The notes under the pieces: generated by a model | What the model was told of the DNA's origin: nothing | Seen by the model: only the letters and a program-made list of their open reading frames with translations | Database searches by the model: none | From: Saccharospirillum impatiens DSM 12546 | GTDB taxonomy: Bacteria; Pseudomonadota; Gammaproteobacteria; Pseudomonadales; Natronospirillaceae | Direction of reading: 5' to 3' | Assembly: GCF_000423605.1 (NCBI RefSeq) | Contig: NZ_AUIH01000008.1 | Span: forward strand, 62,001 to 126,000 | Length of the DNA stretch: 64,000 bases | Translations under genes and position numbers: made by a program | In this document: positions 1-9,301 of the stretch, piece after piece | How positions within the stretch are numbered: position 1 is the first letter of the stretch | Layout of the letters: each line of letters begins with the position of its first letter

Positions 1-2387
1 GCGCCAACAAAAGTGGTGATGAACTGGGCGGGCACATCTCCAGCTTTCAGTCCTCTGCCACCCTGTATGACATGGGCTTCAACCACTTCTGGCGTGCACC
101 GACCGACACTCACCCGGGTGACATGGTCTATTTCCAGGGCCATATCTCTCCCGGCATCTATGCGCGCTCCTTTGTTGAAGGCCGCCTGAGCGAAGATCAG
201 CTCGACAACTTCCGTCGTGAAGTCGATGGCAAAGGCCTGTCGTCCTACCCCCACCCCTGGTTGATGCCCGACTACTGGCAGTTCCCGACCGTATCGATGG
301 GCCTGGGTCCGATTCAGGCCATTTACCAGGCGCACGTGATGCGCTACCTTGAAAACCGCGGCGAAATCGACAAGGGCGGCAAAGTCTGGGCTTTCCTGGG
401 TGACGGCGAAACCGATGAGCCGGAATCACTGGGTGCCATCTCGCTCGCCGGCCGTGAACACCTCGACAACCTGAACTTTGTAATTAACTGCAACCTGCAG
501 CGCCTTGACGGTCCGGTTCGTGGTAACGGCAAGATCATTCAGGAACTGGAAGGCATGTTCCGCGGTGCTGGCTGGAATGTCATCAAGGTGGTCTGGGGCC
601 GCCAGTGGGACAAGCTGTTTGCCAAAGACAGCAAAGGCCTGCTGCAGAAACGCATGGACGAAGTCGTCGATGGCGAACTGCAGGCGTTTAAATCACACGG
701 CGGGGCCTACACCCGCGAACACTTCTTCGGTAAATATCCGGAACTGGCCGAAATGGTCAAGGATATGAGCGATGACGACATTTATCGCATGAACCGCGGC
801 GGTCACGACCCCTACAAAGTTTACTCGGCTTTTGATCGCGCAGTGAACGACAACAACGGACAGCCAACGGTTATCCTGGCGCACACCGTCAAGGGTTATG
901 GCATTGAAGCGGGTGAAGGCAAGAACGCCACTCACTCGCTGAAAAAGTTGAGCGTTGAGGATCTGAAAACCTTCCGCGATCGTTGCGGCGTGCCGATTTC
1001 CGATGAAGACCTCGAAGCGGGCAAGATTCCGTTCTACCGCCCGGACGAGAACAGCCCGGAAATGCAGTACATTCGCAAGCACCGCAACGACCTGGGCGGC
1101 TACATTCCCATGCGTCGCCAGACGGCCAAGGAAAAACTGTCGGTGCCATCGCTTGAATCCTTCGAAGCGCTGACCAAAGACAGCGGTGAACGTGAAATCT
1201 CGACCACCATGACCTTTGTGCGCCTGATTTCCACACTGATGAAAGACAAAAACATCGGTGACCGAATCGTCCCGATCGTGCCGGATGAAGCCCGTACCTT
1301 TGGTATGGAAGGCCTGTTCCGTCAGTTTGGTATCTATTCGCCCAACGGCCAGCTTTATATCCCTCAGGATAAAGGCCAGGTCATGTGGTACAAGGAAGAC
1401 GTCAAGGGTCAGATTCTGCAGGAAGGCATCAACGAGAGTGGTGCATTCAGTTCCTGGCTTTCGGCGGCAACGGCTTACAGCACTTATAACCGCCAGTTGA
1501 TCCCGTTCTACATCTACTATTCGATGTTTGGTTTCCAGCGCGTGGGCGACTTGTCCTGGGCGGCGGGTGACTTGCAGGCACGGGGTTTCCTGATCGGTGC
1601 TACTTCGGGCCGAACTACCCTCAACGGCGAAGGCTTGCAGCACCAGGATGGTCACAGCCATATTCTGGCCGGGACCATTCCAAACTGCGTCACTTACGAC
1701 TGCACCTACGGCTACGAACTGGTCACCATTGTTCAGGAAGGCATGAAGCGCATGGTCGAAGACCAGGAAAACGTCTTCTACTACATCACCACCCTGAACG
1801 AGAACTACCACAACCCGGGTCTCGATGAGTCGATGGTCGACGGCATCAAACGCGGCATGTATTTGCTCGAAGACGGTGTGAAGAAGGGCAAAAAAGCGGT
1901 TCAGTTGTTCGGTTCCGGCTCCATCCTTCAGGAAGTTCGCGCAGCGGCCACCCTGTTGCGCGATGACTACGGCGTGCAGTCTGACGTCTGGGCGGTAACC
2001 AGCTACAACGAGCTGACTCGCGACGGCCTGAATACCGATCGCGACAACATGCTTCACCCGGAACGTGACAAGCAACTGTCTTACGTGACCGAAATGCTGC
2101 AAAAACGCCGCGGGCCGGTCATCGCGGCCAGCGATTACATGAAAAACTACGCCAACCAGATCCGTAAGTGGGTTCCGCACAGCTACCACGTGCTCGGTAC
2201 CGACGGCTTTGGCCGCAGTGACTCGCGCCAGAAACTGCGTCATTTCTTTGAAGTCGATCGCTACTGGATTGTGGTCGCTGCTCTGAATGCCCTCGCGGAA
2301 GAAGGCACTGTTGATGCGAAAGACGTCACCAAGGCGCTGAAACAGTACAACCTCGACCCCAACAAACCCAACCCGGCGCTGTCTTGA
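1..2387 (+). CDS. aceE: Pyruvate dehydrogenase E1 component, homodimeric type (5' truncated by window)
   Basis: ThDP-dependent E1 subunit of the pyruvate dehydrogenase complex; it decarboxylates pyruvate and passes the acetyl group to the lipoyl domains of AceF. The reading frame is open from base 3 and already matches AceE (GGHISSFQSSATLYD), so the true start lies before the window. About 794 residues are visible of the usual ~885. The ThDP/Mg motif GDGETDEPES followed by VINCNLQ is present, and the C-terminal transketolase-like half is complete. aceF follows after 36 bp, so the two are surely cotranscribed. It is the single-chain gammaproteobacterial form, not alpha2beta2. Confidence 0.97.
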   Translation, partial: ANKSGDELGGHISSFQSSATLYDMGFNHFWRAPTDTHPGDMVYFQGHISPGIYARSFVEGRLSEDQLDNFRREVDGKGLSSYPHPWLMPDYWQFPTVSMGLGPIQAIYQAHVMRYLENRGEIDKGGKVWAFLGDGETDEPESLGAISLAGREHLDNLNFVINCNLQRLDGPVRGNGKIIQELEGMFRGAGWNVIKVVWGRQWDKLFAKDSKGLLQKRMDEVVDGELQAFKSHGGAYTREHFFGKYPELAEMVKDMSDDDIYRMNRGGHDPYKVYSAFDRAVNDNNGQPTVILAHTVKGYGIEAGEGKNATHSLKKLSVEDLKTFRDRCGVPISDEDLEAGKIPFYRPDENSPEMQYIRKHRNDLGGYIPMRRQTAKEKLSVPSLESFEALTKDSGEREISTTMTFVRLISTLMKDKNIGDRIVPIVPDEARTFGMEGLFRQFGIYSPNGQLYIPQDKGQVMWYKEDVKGQILQEGINESGAFSSWLSAATAYSTYNRQLIPFYIYYSMFGFQRVGDLSWAAGDLQARGFLIGATSGRTTLNGEGLQHQDGHSHILAGTIPNCVTYDCTYGYELVTIVQEGMKRMVEDQENVFYYITTLNENYHNPGLDESMVDGIKRGMYLLEDGVKKGKKAVQLFGSGSILQEVRAAATLLRDDYGVQSDVWAVTSYNELTRDGLNTDRDNMLHPERDKQLSYVTEMLQKRRGPVIAASDYMKNYANQIRKWVPHSYHVLGTDGFGRSDSRQKLRHFFEVDRYWIVVAALNALAEEGTVDAKDVTKALKQYNLDPNKPNPALS

Positions 2388-2423
2388 TCGGGTACAGGAT
2401 ACGAGCGGATTTAGGAGTCATGC

Positions 2424-4367
2424 ATGGCAACTGAAATCATTAAGGTTCCCGATCTGGGAATGGACGAGGCCTCAGTCATTGAGGTCAGCGTCAAAGCCGG
2501 GGATACCGTCGGTGAAGACGATACTCTGATTGTGCTGGAGTCAGACAAGGCATCCATGGATGTCCCGTCGCCCAAAGCTGGCAAGGTCACCCAGGTAAAA
2601 GTCAAAGAAGGCGACAGCCTCTCTGAAGGCGACGAAATTCTGTACCTGGAAATCGAAGGTGATTCCGACAGCGATTCTGCTGACGGAAAGTCGGACGATA
2701 AAACCGATGCCCCCGCAGACAAGGAAGCTGACAGCAAAGCCGACGAGACAGAAAAGCCGTCCAAGGCAGCGTCGAAAAGCGGTGGCGAAGTCGTCTCCGT
2801 GAAGGTGCCGGACATCGGTATGGATGACGCCGGCGTTATCGAAATTAACGTCAAAGTCGGTGACAGCATTGAGGTCGATGACCCGATTGTGGTACTGGAA
2901 TCGGACAAGGCCAGTATGGAAGTGCCGTCGGATGTCGCCGGTGAAGTGGTCTCGATCAAGGTCAAAGAAGGCGATCAGGTCAAAGAAGGCAGTATTCTGG
3001 TCGAAGTGAAGTCGGCAGGCGGTGCTGCATCATCGTCATCCGATGACGAAAAGAGCGGTCATGACAATGCTGCACCAGCAGCGTCCGGAGGGGGGAGTGA
3101 CAGCGTCATTACCGTCAACGCACCGGACCTTGGTGATGCTTCAGACGTGGATGTTATCGAAGTCTCCGTCAAACCCGGTGACAAGCTGGCCATTGATGAC
3201 CCCATGGTGGTGCTGGAAACCGATAAAGCCAGCATGGAAGTGCCGGCTCTGGAAGCTGGCGAAGTGGTTGAGGTGCTGGTCAAAACGGGCGACAAGGTCA
3301 GTGAAGGTACTCCCCTGCTGAAGCTGAAAGTCAGCGGTGGTGAGTCGACCTCCGCCAAAGCCGATGACAAACCAGCCAAGTCTGATGCCCCGGCCCCCAA
3401 AGCGGCGGCGGAAGAGCAACCGGCCACTCTGGCCACCGCCCATGACGATGCCCCGGTGCGTCCGTCGAAAACCGTTCATGCCGGACCGGCCGTGCGCAAG
3501 CTGGCTCGGGAATTCGGGGTCGACCTGGCATTGGTACCGGGTTCAGGACCGAAAGGCCGAATCGTAAAAGACGACGTTGCCGCCTGGGTCAAGAAACGGG
3601 TTCAGGAACCGGCTCAGACTGCCGCGGGTGCAGGTATTCCGGGCGTTCCGGATCAGGATTTCAGCAAGTTCGGCGAAGTTGAAGTGAAAGATCTGACCCG
3701 GATTCAACAGATTACCGCCCAGAACATGGCGCGCAACTGGCTGAATATCCCGCACGTGACACAGTTCGACGAAGCCGATGTAACCGAGACCGAAGCCTTC
3801 CGCCAGTCACTGAAAGGCGAGATGGAAAAGCGCGGCATCAAGATCAGCCCGCTGGCGTTTATCGTCAAGGCCTGTGCTTCAGCACTGCTTGAGTTCCCGA
3901 ACTTCAACGTCTCACTGATGGCTGATGGCAAGCGCATTGTGCACAAACACTATGTGAACATCGGCCTGGCGGTTGACACGCCCAACGGCCTGATCGTGCC
4001 GGTAATCAAAGATGCCGACAAGAAGTCGATCTGGCAGATCGCCGAGGAAATCATTGATCTGGCCAAACGCGGTCGCGATGGCAAGGTGAAGTCGGACGAG
4101 ATGCGCGGTGGCTGCTTTACCGTCTCCAGCCTCGGTGGTTTGGGCGGCACGGCGTTTACGCCAATCGTCAACGCGCCGGAAGTGGCCATTCTTGGTGTTT
4201 CAAAGAACCAGGTCAAACCGCACTGGAATGGCAAGGAGTTTGTGCCACGCACCTTTACGCCGCTGTCGTTGTCCTATGACCACCGCGCCGTAAACGGGGC
4301 CGATGCGGCCAAGTTCGCCACTTACCTGACCGAGGTACTGAGCGATATCCGTCGACTAGTGCTGTAA
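2424..4367 (+). CDS. aceF: Pyruvate dehydrogenase E2, dihydrolipoamide acetyltransferase with three lipoyl domains
   Basis: E2 core of the pyruvate dehydrogenase complex, transferring acetyl from lipoyl-lysine to CoA. Three N-terminal lipoyl domains are visible, with lipoylated lysines at about K42, K162 and K268 in the contexts SDKASMD, SDKASME and TDKASME. They are joined by acidic Ser/Asp/Ala-rich linkers. A peripheral subunit-binding domain follows (about 352-390, AVRKLAREFGVDL) and then the catalytic domain ending in the active-site motif DHRAVNG (His ~620). Length (647 aa) fits E. coli-type AceF. The ATG is preceded by TTAGGAGT. A hairpin terminator follows at 4396. Confidence 0.97.
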   Translation: MATEIIKVPDLGMDEASVIEVSVKAGDTVGEDDTLIVLESDKASMDVPSPKAGKVTQVKVKEGDSLSEGDEILYLEIEGDSDSDSADGKSDDKTDAPADKEADSKADETEKPSKAASKSGGEVVSVKVPDIGMDDAGVIEINVKVGDSIEVDDPIVVLESDKASMEVPSDVAGEVVSIKVKEGDQVKEGSILVEVKSAGGAASSSSDDEKSGHDNAAPAASGGGSDSVITVNAPDLGDASDVDVIEVSVKPGDKLAIDDPMVVLETDKASMEVPALEAGEVVEVLVKTGDKVSEGTPLLKLKVSGGESTSAKADDKPAKSDAPAPKAAAEEQPATLATAHDDAPVRPSKTVHAGPAVRKLAREFGVDLALVPGSGPKGRIVKDDVAAWVKKRVQEPAQTAAGAGIPGVPDQDFSKFGEVEVKDLTRIQQITAQNMARNWLNIPHVTQFDEADVTETEAFRQSLKGEMEKRGIKISPLAFIVKACASALLEFPNFNVSLMADGKRIVHKHYVNIGLAVDTPNGLIVPVIKDADKKSIWQIAEEIIDLAKRGRDGKVKSDEMRGGCFTVSSLGGLGGTAFTPIVNAPEVAILGVSKNQVKPHWNGKEFVPRTFTPLSLSYDHRAVNGADAAKFATYLTEVLSDIRRLVL

Positions 4368-4395
4368 CGATCAGGGATGGATGACAACAACCACG

Positions 4396-4421
4396 AACCC
4401 GGCTCAAGCCGGGTTTTTTTT
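4396..4421 (+). terminator. Rho-independent terminator of aceEF
   Basis: A nine-base GC-rich stem (AACCCGGCT / AGCCGGGTT) with a two-base loop is followed by a run of T. It lies 28 bp after the aceF stop and before the convergent rlmA gene. Confidence 0.9.
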
Positions 4422-4523
4422 GCTTCAAAATTGGACGTTTAGGTTCCCTGCATAGCCATGAGTCCGTGCCAGCCACCGGGCACTCAAACAGTTACGAACT
4501 TCAACGTTTTAGTGAACACTATT

Positions 4524-5366
4524 TTAATCCGATGCCGGGATCAGCACCTGAACCCGGACATCGACTGTGACGTCCAGATGAGTCAGCGCCTTCAACTTTT
4601 CGATGCCCGCAGCGGGTGCCCGGTACAGATGCGGTGTCATCGCCAGCAAGTCGGCAATGCACTGTTCGCCTTCAAGTGTCAGTTTCCGGGTGACAGACTG
4701 GCTACCCACTACCTGGAAAGTGTCCGGGTAGGTTCGGGCTGAATCCGGCCGTTCATTCAGAGTCGGGTAGATCACTTCGCGCAACTCACGCAGATGATCC
4801 GGGCCCGGGTCGACCATGATCAGGCGCCCGCCGGGCCTGATGACCCGGGCAAATTCTTCATACACCGGGAAGCCAAACACACAAAGCAAGCGATCAATGC
4901 TGTTATCCAATACCGGCAATCGGGCATTGGTACCTACAACCCAGGCCGGCTGCGCGTCTTGCTTTGCCGCTGACTGCACCGCCCATTTGGACACATCCAA
5001 CCCCAGCACCTGCAGTTCGACGTCTTCGGGCAAACTCTGGCCCAGCTGCCTCAGGTAATACCCTTCACCGCACCCGGCATCCAGGCAGGCAGCACCAGAG
5101 CTCATATCCTGCACCACAGCCTCATTGAGCGCCCGGGCAATGCACTGGTAATGGCCCGCCTGTAAAAAACGTTGCCGTGCGGCCACCATCGCCTTGCTGT
5201 CTCCGGGATCTTTCGACCGTTTTTTCTGCACCGGTAACAGGTGCACGTAACCCTGGCGAGCTATATCAAAGCTGTGTCCCCGCGGGCATTGCCAGGCAGA
5301 TCCGCGGGTATTCAACGGCTCGCCATCCAGAGGGCAAGCCAGGCATTCAAAAGCAGTAACCGTCAT
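4524..5366 (-). CDS. rlmA: 23S rRNA (guanine-N1)-methyltransferase, RlmA family
   Basis: SAM-dependent methyltransferase expected to methylate G745 (E. coli numbering) of 23S rRNA. The N terminus holds the family zinc finger, with C8, C11, C27 and H31 in the pattern C-x2-C...C-x3-H. The Rossmann methyltransferase core follows, with the SAM motif AACLDAGCGEGYYLRQL. The 280-residue length fits the family. It is convergent with aceF. Assignment to the G745 rather than the G748 (TlrB) branch is inferred from the gammaproteobacterial setting. Confidence 0.9.
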   Translation of the reverse strand: MTVTAFECLACPLDGEPLNTRGSAWQCPRGHSFDIARQGYVHLLPVQKKRSKDPGDSKAMVAARQRFLQAGHYQCIARALNEAVVQDMSSGAACLDAGCGEGYYLRQLGQSLPEDVELQVLGLDVSKWAVQSAAKQDAQPAWVVGTNARLPVLDNSIDRLLCVFGFPVYEEFARVIRPGGRLIMVDPGPDHLRELREVIYPTLNERPDSARTYPDTFQVVGSQSVTRKLTLEGEQCIADLLAMTPHLYRAPAAGIEKLKALTHLDVTVDVRVQVLIPASD

Positions 5367-5570
5367 AAACAGCCAAACCGGAGCATGAACCCCCCATCAT
5401 ACCGAAAAACCCGACCCTCTCGCAGCTCATAGCTTGCAGCCATCTCCTCCCATGAGACTAAAGTCTGGCTTTTCAATGGACACTGCAATTATGCACCATA
5501 GCGATGGGTTTTCTTAAGAACACCGCGCACTCTCTAGCTCGTTCAACAACAATAAGACGGAGAACACATC

Positions 5571-5831
5571 ATGAGTGATGAAAAATCCCCAGCGGCGCAG
5601 TATTGGTCGGCCAACCTGAGATTGATTCTGGGTTGTCTGATCGTCTGGGCTTTTGTGTCCTACGGTTGCGCCATTTTGTTTCGTCCTCTATTGGCCGGAA
5701 TTCAGTTTGGCGGCACCGATCTTGGCTTCTGGTTTGCTCAACAGGGTTCAATTCTCAGCTTTATCGGTTTGATCTTCTTCTATGCCTGGAAGATGAACAA
5801 ACTCGATAAGAAATTCGACCTCGGGGAGTAA
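5571..5831 (+). CDS. DUF4212 small subunit of a sodium:solute symporter
   Basis: An 86-residue membrane protein with two hydrophobic segments (about 18-40 and 55-75). It matches the DUF4212 'sodium/substrate symporter small subunit' type that always precedes a VC_2705-like large subunit. Only 5 bp separate it from the large subunit, so the two are cotranscribed and probably form one transporter. The ATG is preceded by a purine-rich AAGACGGAG. Substrate unknown; acetate or another short organic acid is the usual guess. Confidence 0.9.
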   Translation: MSDEKSPAAQYWSANLRLILGCLIVWAFVSYGCAILFRPLLAGIQFGGTDLGFWFAQQGSILSFIGLIFFYAWKMNKLDKKFDLGE

Positions 5832-5836
5832 GGCAG

Positions 5837-7609
5837 ATGAGTCAATTTGCAATTAACCTGATCTTTGTCGGCGGCTCCTTTGCACTCTATATCGGTATCG
5901 CGATATGGGCGCGGGCTTCCTCGACCAAAGAATTCTACGTCGCCGGTGGCGGCATCAACCCAATCACCAACGGTATGGCAACGGCTGCCGACTGGATGTC
6001 TGCTGCCTCGTTTATTTCCATGGCAGGTTTGATCGCAGCGGGCGGTTACGCCAACTCCACCTTCCTCATGGGTTGGACCGGTGGTTACGTTCTGCTGGCC
6101 ATGCTGCTGGCTCCCTACTTGCGCAAGTTTGGCAAGTTCACGGTTCCCGACTTTATCGGTGACCGTTTCTACAGCAGCAAAGCGCGACTGGTGGCTGTGG
6201 TTTGTCTGATTGTTGCGTCGGTAACCTATGTAATCGGTCAGATGACCGGTGCGGGTGTGGCCTTCTCGCGCTTCCTGGAAGTGAGCAGCACAGCCGGTAT
6301 CTGGATTGCGGCGGTTATCGTATTTTTCTATGCGGTATTCGGTGGCATGAAAGGCATTACCTACACTCAGGTCGCTCAGTATGTCGTGCTGATCATCGCC
6401 TACACCATCCCGGCGATTTTTATCTCACTGCAACTGACCGGCAACCCGATTCCGATGTTTGGTTTGTTCAGTGAACATACCGACTCGGGAATGCCTTTGC
6501 TGGCCAAACTGGATGAAGTGGTTCGCGAGTTGGGCTTCAGAGACTACACCGCTGATGTTTCCAATAAACTGAACATGGTGTTGTTTACCCTGTCGCTGAT
6601 GATCGGTACCGCCGGTCTGCCGCACGTCATCATCCGCTTCTTCACAGTACCCAAAGTCGCCGACGCTCGCTGGTCTGCCGGCTGGGCTCTGGTGTTCATC
6701 GCTCTGTTGTACCTGACAGCACCTGCTGTTGCGTCCATGGCGCGTCTGAACCTGCTGACGACTGTGTTCCCGGATGGTGCTGAAGCACCTGCCCTGCAAT
6801 ATGACGAACGACCACAATGGATTCGCAGCTGGGAAGAAACCGGTCTGGTGAGTTATACCGACAAAAACAACGATGGCCGTATCCAGTTCTACAATGCCGT
6901 TCCTTCGTTCGAAGAAACCGCAGATGCACGTGGCTGGGCTGGTAATGAACTGACGGTTAACAACGATATCCTGGTACTGGCCAACCCTGAAATTGCCAAT
7001 CTGCCAGGCTGGGTCATCGGCTTGATTGCAGCCGGCGGTATCGCTGCAGCACTGTCGACAGCAGCCGGGTTGTTGCTTGCCATTTCCTCGGCCATCAGTC
7101 ACGACCTGATCAAGAAGACCCTCAAACCCGACATCAGTGAGAAAGGGGAAATGCTGGCCGCCCGGATCTCCATGGGCGGTGCCATTTTGCTGGCAACCTA
7201 TCTGGGTTTGAATCCTCCCGGGTTCGCGGCACAGACGGTGGCACTGGCATTCGGTATTGCGGCTGCGTCAATCTTCCCGGCGATCATGATGGGTATTTTC
7301 TCTACTCGCATGAACGACAAGGGTGCGATTGCAGGTATGCTGGCCGGTCTGTTGTCCACGCTGTTGTACATTTTCACCTACCTCGGCTGGTTCTTCGTTC
7401 CAGACACCAACATGCTGGCCAACACCGCTGACAACTGGTTGTTTGGCATTTCACCCCTGTCCTTCGGCGCAGTCGGTGCTATGATCAACTTCGGCGTGGC
7501 CTTCATCGTCTCTAATGCGACTGATGCACCACCGAAGGAAATTCAGGAACTGGTGGAGAGCGTTCGCTACCCGAAAGGGGCTGGCGCTGCGAGTCACCTC
7601 AGCCACTGA
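5837..7609 (+). CDS. Sodium:solute symporter, SSS family, VC_2705/ActP-like large subunit
   Basis: Inner-membrane Na+-coupled carrier of the SSS family (590 aa, more than a dozen hydrophobic segments). The N terminus carries the family signature FYVAGGGINPITNGMATAAD. Between about residues 310 and 380 there is a long hydrophilic insert, which fits the VC_2705 branch accompanied by a DUF4212 subunit rather than classical ActP. It is preceded by that subunit and followed by a terminator. Acetate/pyruvate uptake would suit the nearby PDH genes, but that is inference. Confidence 0.9.
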   Translation: MSQFAINLIFVGGSFALYIGIAIWARASSTKEFYVAGGGINPITNGMATAADWMSAASFISMAGLIAAGGYANSTFLMGWTGGYVLLAMLLAPYLRKFGKFTVPDFIGDRFYSSKARLVAVVCLIVASVTYVIGQMTGAGVAFSRFLEVSSTAGIWIAAVIVFFYAVFGGMKGITYTQVAQYVVLIIAYTIPAIFISLQLTGNPIPMFGLFSEHTDSGMPLLAKLDEVVRELGFRDYTADVSNKLNMVLFTLSLMIGTAGLPHVIIRFFTVPKVADARWSAGWALVFIALLYLTAPAVASMARLNLLTTVFPDGAEAPALQYDERPQWIRSWEETGLVSYTDKNNDGRIQFYNAVPSFEETADARGWAGNELTVNNDILVLANPEIANLPGWVIGLIAAGGIAAALSTAAGLLLAISSAISHDLIKKTLKPDISEKGEMLAARISMGGAILLATYLGLNPPGFAAQTVALAFGIAAASIFPAIMMGIFSTRMNDKGAIAGMLAGLLSTLLYIFTYLGWFFVPDTNMLANTADNWLFGISPLSFGAVGAMINFGVAFIVSNATDAPPKEIQELVESVRYPKGAGAASHLSH

Positions 7610-7685
7610 TTGATCCGGAGTACAACCAACGACTCTCGTAACCCGGGGGTCGTACCGGATTCACCAAAAAACCACAGTTTCTTTC

Positions 7686-7716
7686 ACGGGCTTCCACTTG
7701 GAAGCCCGTTTTATTT
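7686..7716 (+). terminator. Rho-independent terminator after the symporter operon
   Basis: A perfect ten-base stem, ACGGGCTTCC / GGAAGCCCGT, with a four-base loop is followed by TTTATTTC. It lies 76 bp downstream of the symporter stop and ends just before the next gene. Confidence 0.85.
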
Positions 7717-7731
7717 CAGGGTTAACCTTTC

Positions 7732-8241
7732 ATGTTATGGCATATCATCGCAATTGCAGTATCGGGCCTGGGTGCCGCCGGCATCGCCCTTTTTCTTCGT
7801 GTTCTGAGCCGTAAAAAACTGCCCCGATGGATCATTCCAGTCTTCGCTGGCGCGGGGATGCTCGCTTATCAGGTCAATTTCGAATACAGCTGGTTCGAGT
7901 TGAAGCAGACGCAACTGCCGCCGGGCTCCATCGTCGTATCAACTGAGTCACCCAACCAGGTCTGGCGCCCCTGGACTATGGTTTACCCCATGATCAATGC
8001 TTTTACCGTACTTGATACCAACAACCTGACTGAGCGCGAACAGGAAGGCGACACTATCGTTCGTTTTGTCTTGTATCGTTTTGAAAAGCAGCACATTGAT
8101 CAGGTTACCTACCAAACCTACCTGCTCAACTGCACCACCACCGAACTGGTGCCGATGACAGAAGCCGGAGAAGCCCAGGTCAATGACATCCGTACCCTTG
8201 AGCAAGACAGCACCCTGATGAACGGTGTCTGCAAGAACTGA
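7732..8241 (+). CDS. Conserved hypothetical membrane-anchored protein
   Basis: A 169-residue protein I cannot assign. Two hydrophobic segments (about 1-24 and 33-49) are followed by a hydrophilic domain of about 120 residues with two cysteines near the end (C146 in LLNCTTTE and C167 in NGVCKN) that could form a disulfide if the domain is periplasmic. The ATG lies 16 bp after a terminator and has only a weak ribosome-binding site. It stands alone between the symporter and the LOG-family gene. Confidence 0.65.
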   Translation: MLWHIIAIAVSGLGAAGIALFLRVLSRKKLPRWIIPVFAGAGMLAYQVNFEYSWFELKQTQLPPGSIVVSTESPNQVWRPWTMVYPMINAFTVLDTNNLTEREQEGDTIVRFVLYRFEKQHIDQVTYQTYLLNCTTTELVPMTEAGEAQVNDIRTLEQDSTLMNGVCKN

Positions 8242-8301
8242 CCCTTTGAGATCAGTCACTGAAGCTGGCATGCTTGCAGCGCCAGTCATCAGGGGAACAT
8301 C

Positions 8302-8847
8302 ATGCAGATAACAGTCTATTGCGGCTCAAAAAGTGGCCACAGTGCGGAATACGTCGAACTGGCCACCAGCCTGGGCCAACAAATGGCCCTGCGTGAGCAC
8401 GACCTGATTTATGGTGGAGCCAATATTGGCCTGATGGGTGCTGTCGCCGATGCCGTTCTCGCGGGTGGGCGCCGCGTTTTGGGTGTGATGCCCAAGGCCC
8501 TGGTTGACCGGGAGGTGGCACACCCCGGTATTACCGAGCTGCAGGTGGTCGATACCATGCATGAGCGAAAAGCCGGTATGGCCGACCCGGCCGACGCCTT
8601 CGTGGCGCTGCCCGGTGGACCCGGAACCATGGAGGAACTGTTTGAAGTGTGGACCTGGCAGATGCTTGGCTATCATCACAAGCCCGTGGCTATTCTGAAC
8701 CACGATGGCTACTACGACCCACTCCTGACCATGATCACCCGTATGACAGACCAGGGCTTCGCCTGGGCAGACCTGACAACCACCTTAATCATCGAATCGA
8801 CGGTGGAGGGTTTGCTCGACACTCTGGAAAGCCGGGTCAAGCCCTGA
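8302..8847 (+). CDS. LOG-family protein (TIGR00730), probable nucleoside 5'-monophosphate phosphoribohydrolase
   Basis: A 181-residue Rossmann-fold enzyme of the LOG ('lonely guy') family, which hydrolyses N6-modified or other nucleotide monophosphates to base and ribose 5-phosphate. The signature PGGPGTMEELFEVWTW is intact (~115-130), as are the N-terminal VYCGSKSG and GGANIGLMGAVADA. A GGGGAA ribosome-binding site precedes the ATG. Its stop overlaps the start of the next small membrane-protein gene. The physiological substrate in bacteria is uncertain. Confidence 0.9.
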   Translation: MQITVYCGSKSGHSAEYVELATSLGQQMALREHDLIYGGANIGLMGAVADAVLAGGRRVLGVMPKALVDREVAHPGITELQVVDTMHERKAGMADPADAFVALPGGPGTMEELFEVWTWQMLGYHHKPVAILNHDGYYDPLLTMITRMTDQGFAWADLTTTLIIESTVEGLLDTLESRVKP

Positions 8848-9230
8848 TGAACATTGCCTTTTTCATGCGCGCCTACACCGGTTTACTCGGCGTATCGGCG
8901 ATGGTGGCGATACTGGCGCTCGTCAACGGATCTGAACCGGCACCCTGGTGGGGTGTGCTGCTCGCGGTTGCACCGATGGCGTTGCACTTCACACTGCGCG
9001 CTACGTTAACCGGTAGGCCGCGTAAACGCTGGCTGATGCCACAACAGGTGTTCACTATTGGTGGCCTCGGTTTAACCATGAACCCTGAGTCCGTAGAGCA
9101 ACCGTCAATACTGGCCTCGGGCCTGGCCGCTGCATTGGTGGTCATGCTGTATATCTATGTAGTGAAGGTGTGGCGCAAGGGAGTGGATCAGGACAGCAAG
9201 GTGAAGCAAGACAAGGACCTTCCACCCTGA
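8847..9230 (+). CDS. Small hypothetical membrane protein
   Basis: I place the start at the ATG overlapping the LOG-gene stop (ATG shares the final A of TGA), giving 127 residues. Upstream in-frame starts would lie inside the LOG gene. Three hydrophobic segments are visible (about 5-27, 36-52 and 91-112), with a basic linker containing GRPRKRWLMP and a charged Lys/Asp-rich tail. Function unknown; translational coupling to the LOG gene is implied by the overlap. Confidence 0.65.
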   Translation: MNIAFFMRAYTGLLGVSAMVAILALVNGSEPAPWWGVLLAVAPMALHFTLRATLTGRPRKRWLMPQQVFTIGGLGLTMNPESVEQPSILASGLAAALVVMLYIYVVKVWRKGVDQDSKVKQDKDLPP

Positions 9231-9250
9231 GCGTTCTGCACAGGGTGGAA
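9220..9250. terminator. Hairpin between convergent genes
   Basis: A ten-base stem, TTCCACCCTG / CAGGGTGGAA, with an 11-base loop overlaps the stop of the 8847 gene. No T run follows, so it may act as a weak terminator or transcript-end structure. Confidence 0.45.
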
Positions 9251-9265
9251 TGGGTGTTAAGCCAA

Positions 9266-9301
9266 ACCGGTTATCTTAACAACACCGGTTATCTTAACAA
9301 C
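9266..9301. repeat. Two tandem copies of an 18-bp unit at the end of the stress-protein gene
   Basis: The unit ACCGGTTATCTTAACAAC occurs twice head to tail without mismatch. The second copy contains the stop codon and final codons of the universal stress protein (minus strand), so the first copy looks like a duplication of the gene end. Confidence 0.9.

Noticed and set aside
693-2243. 516-codon open frame antisense to aceE
   Set aside because: Opposite a highly conserved gene, with composition typical of a reverse-strand shadow.
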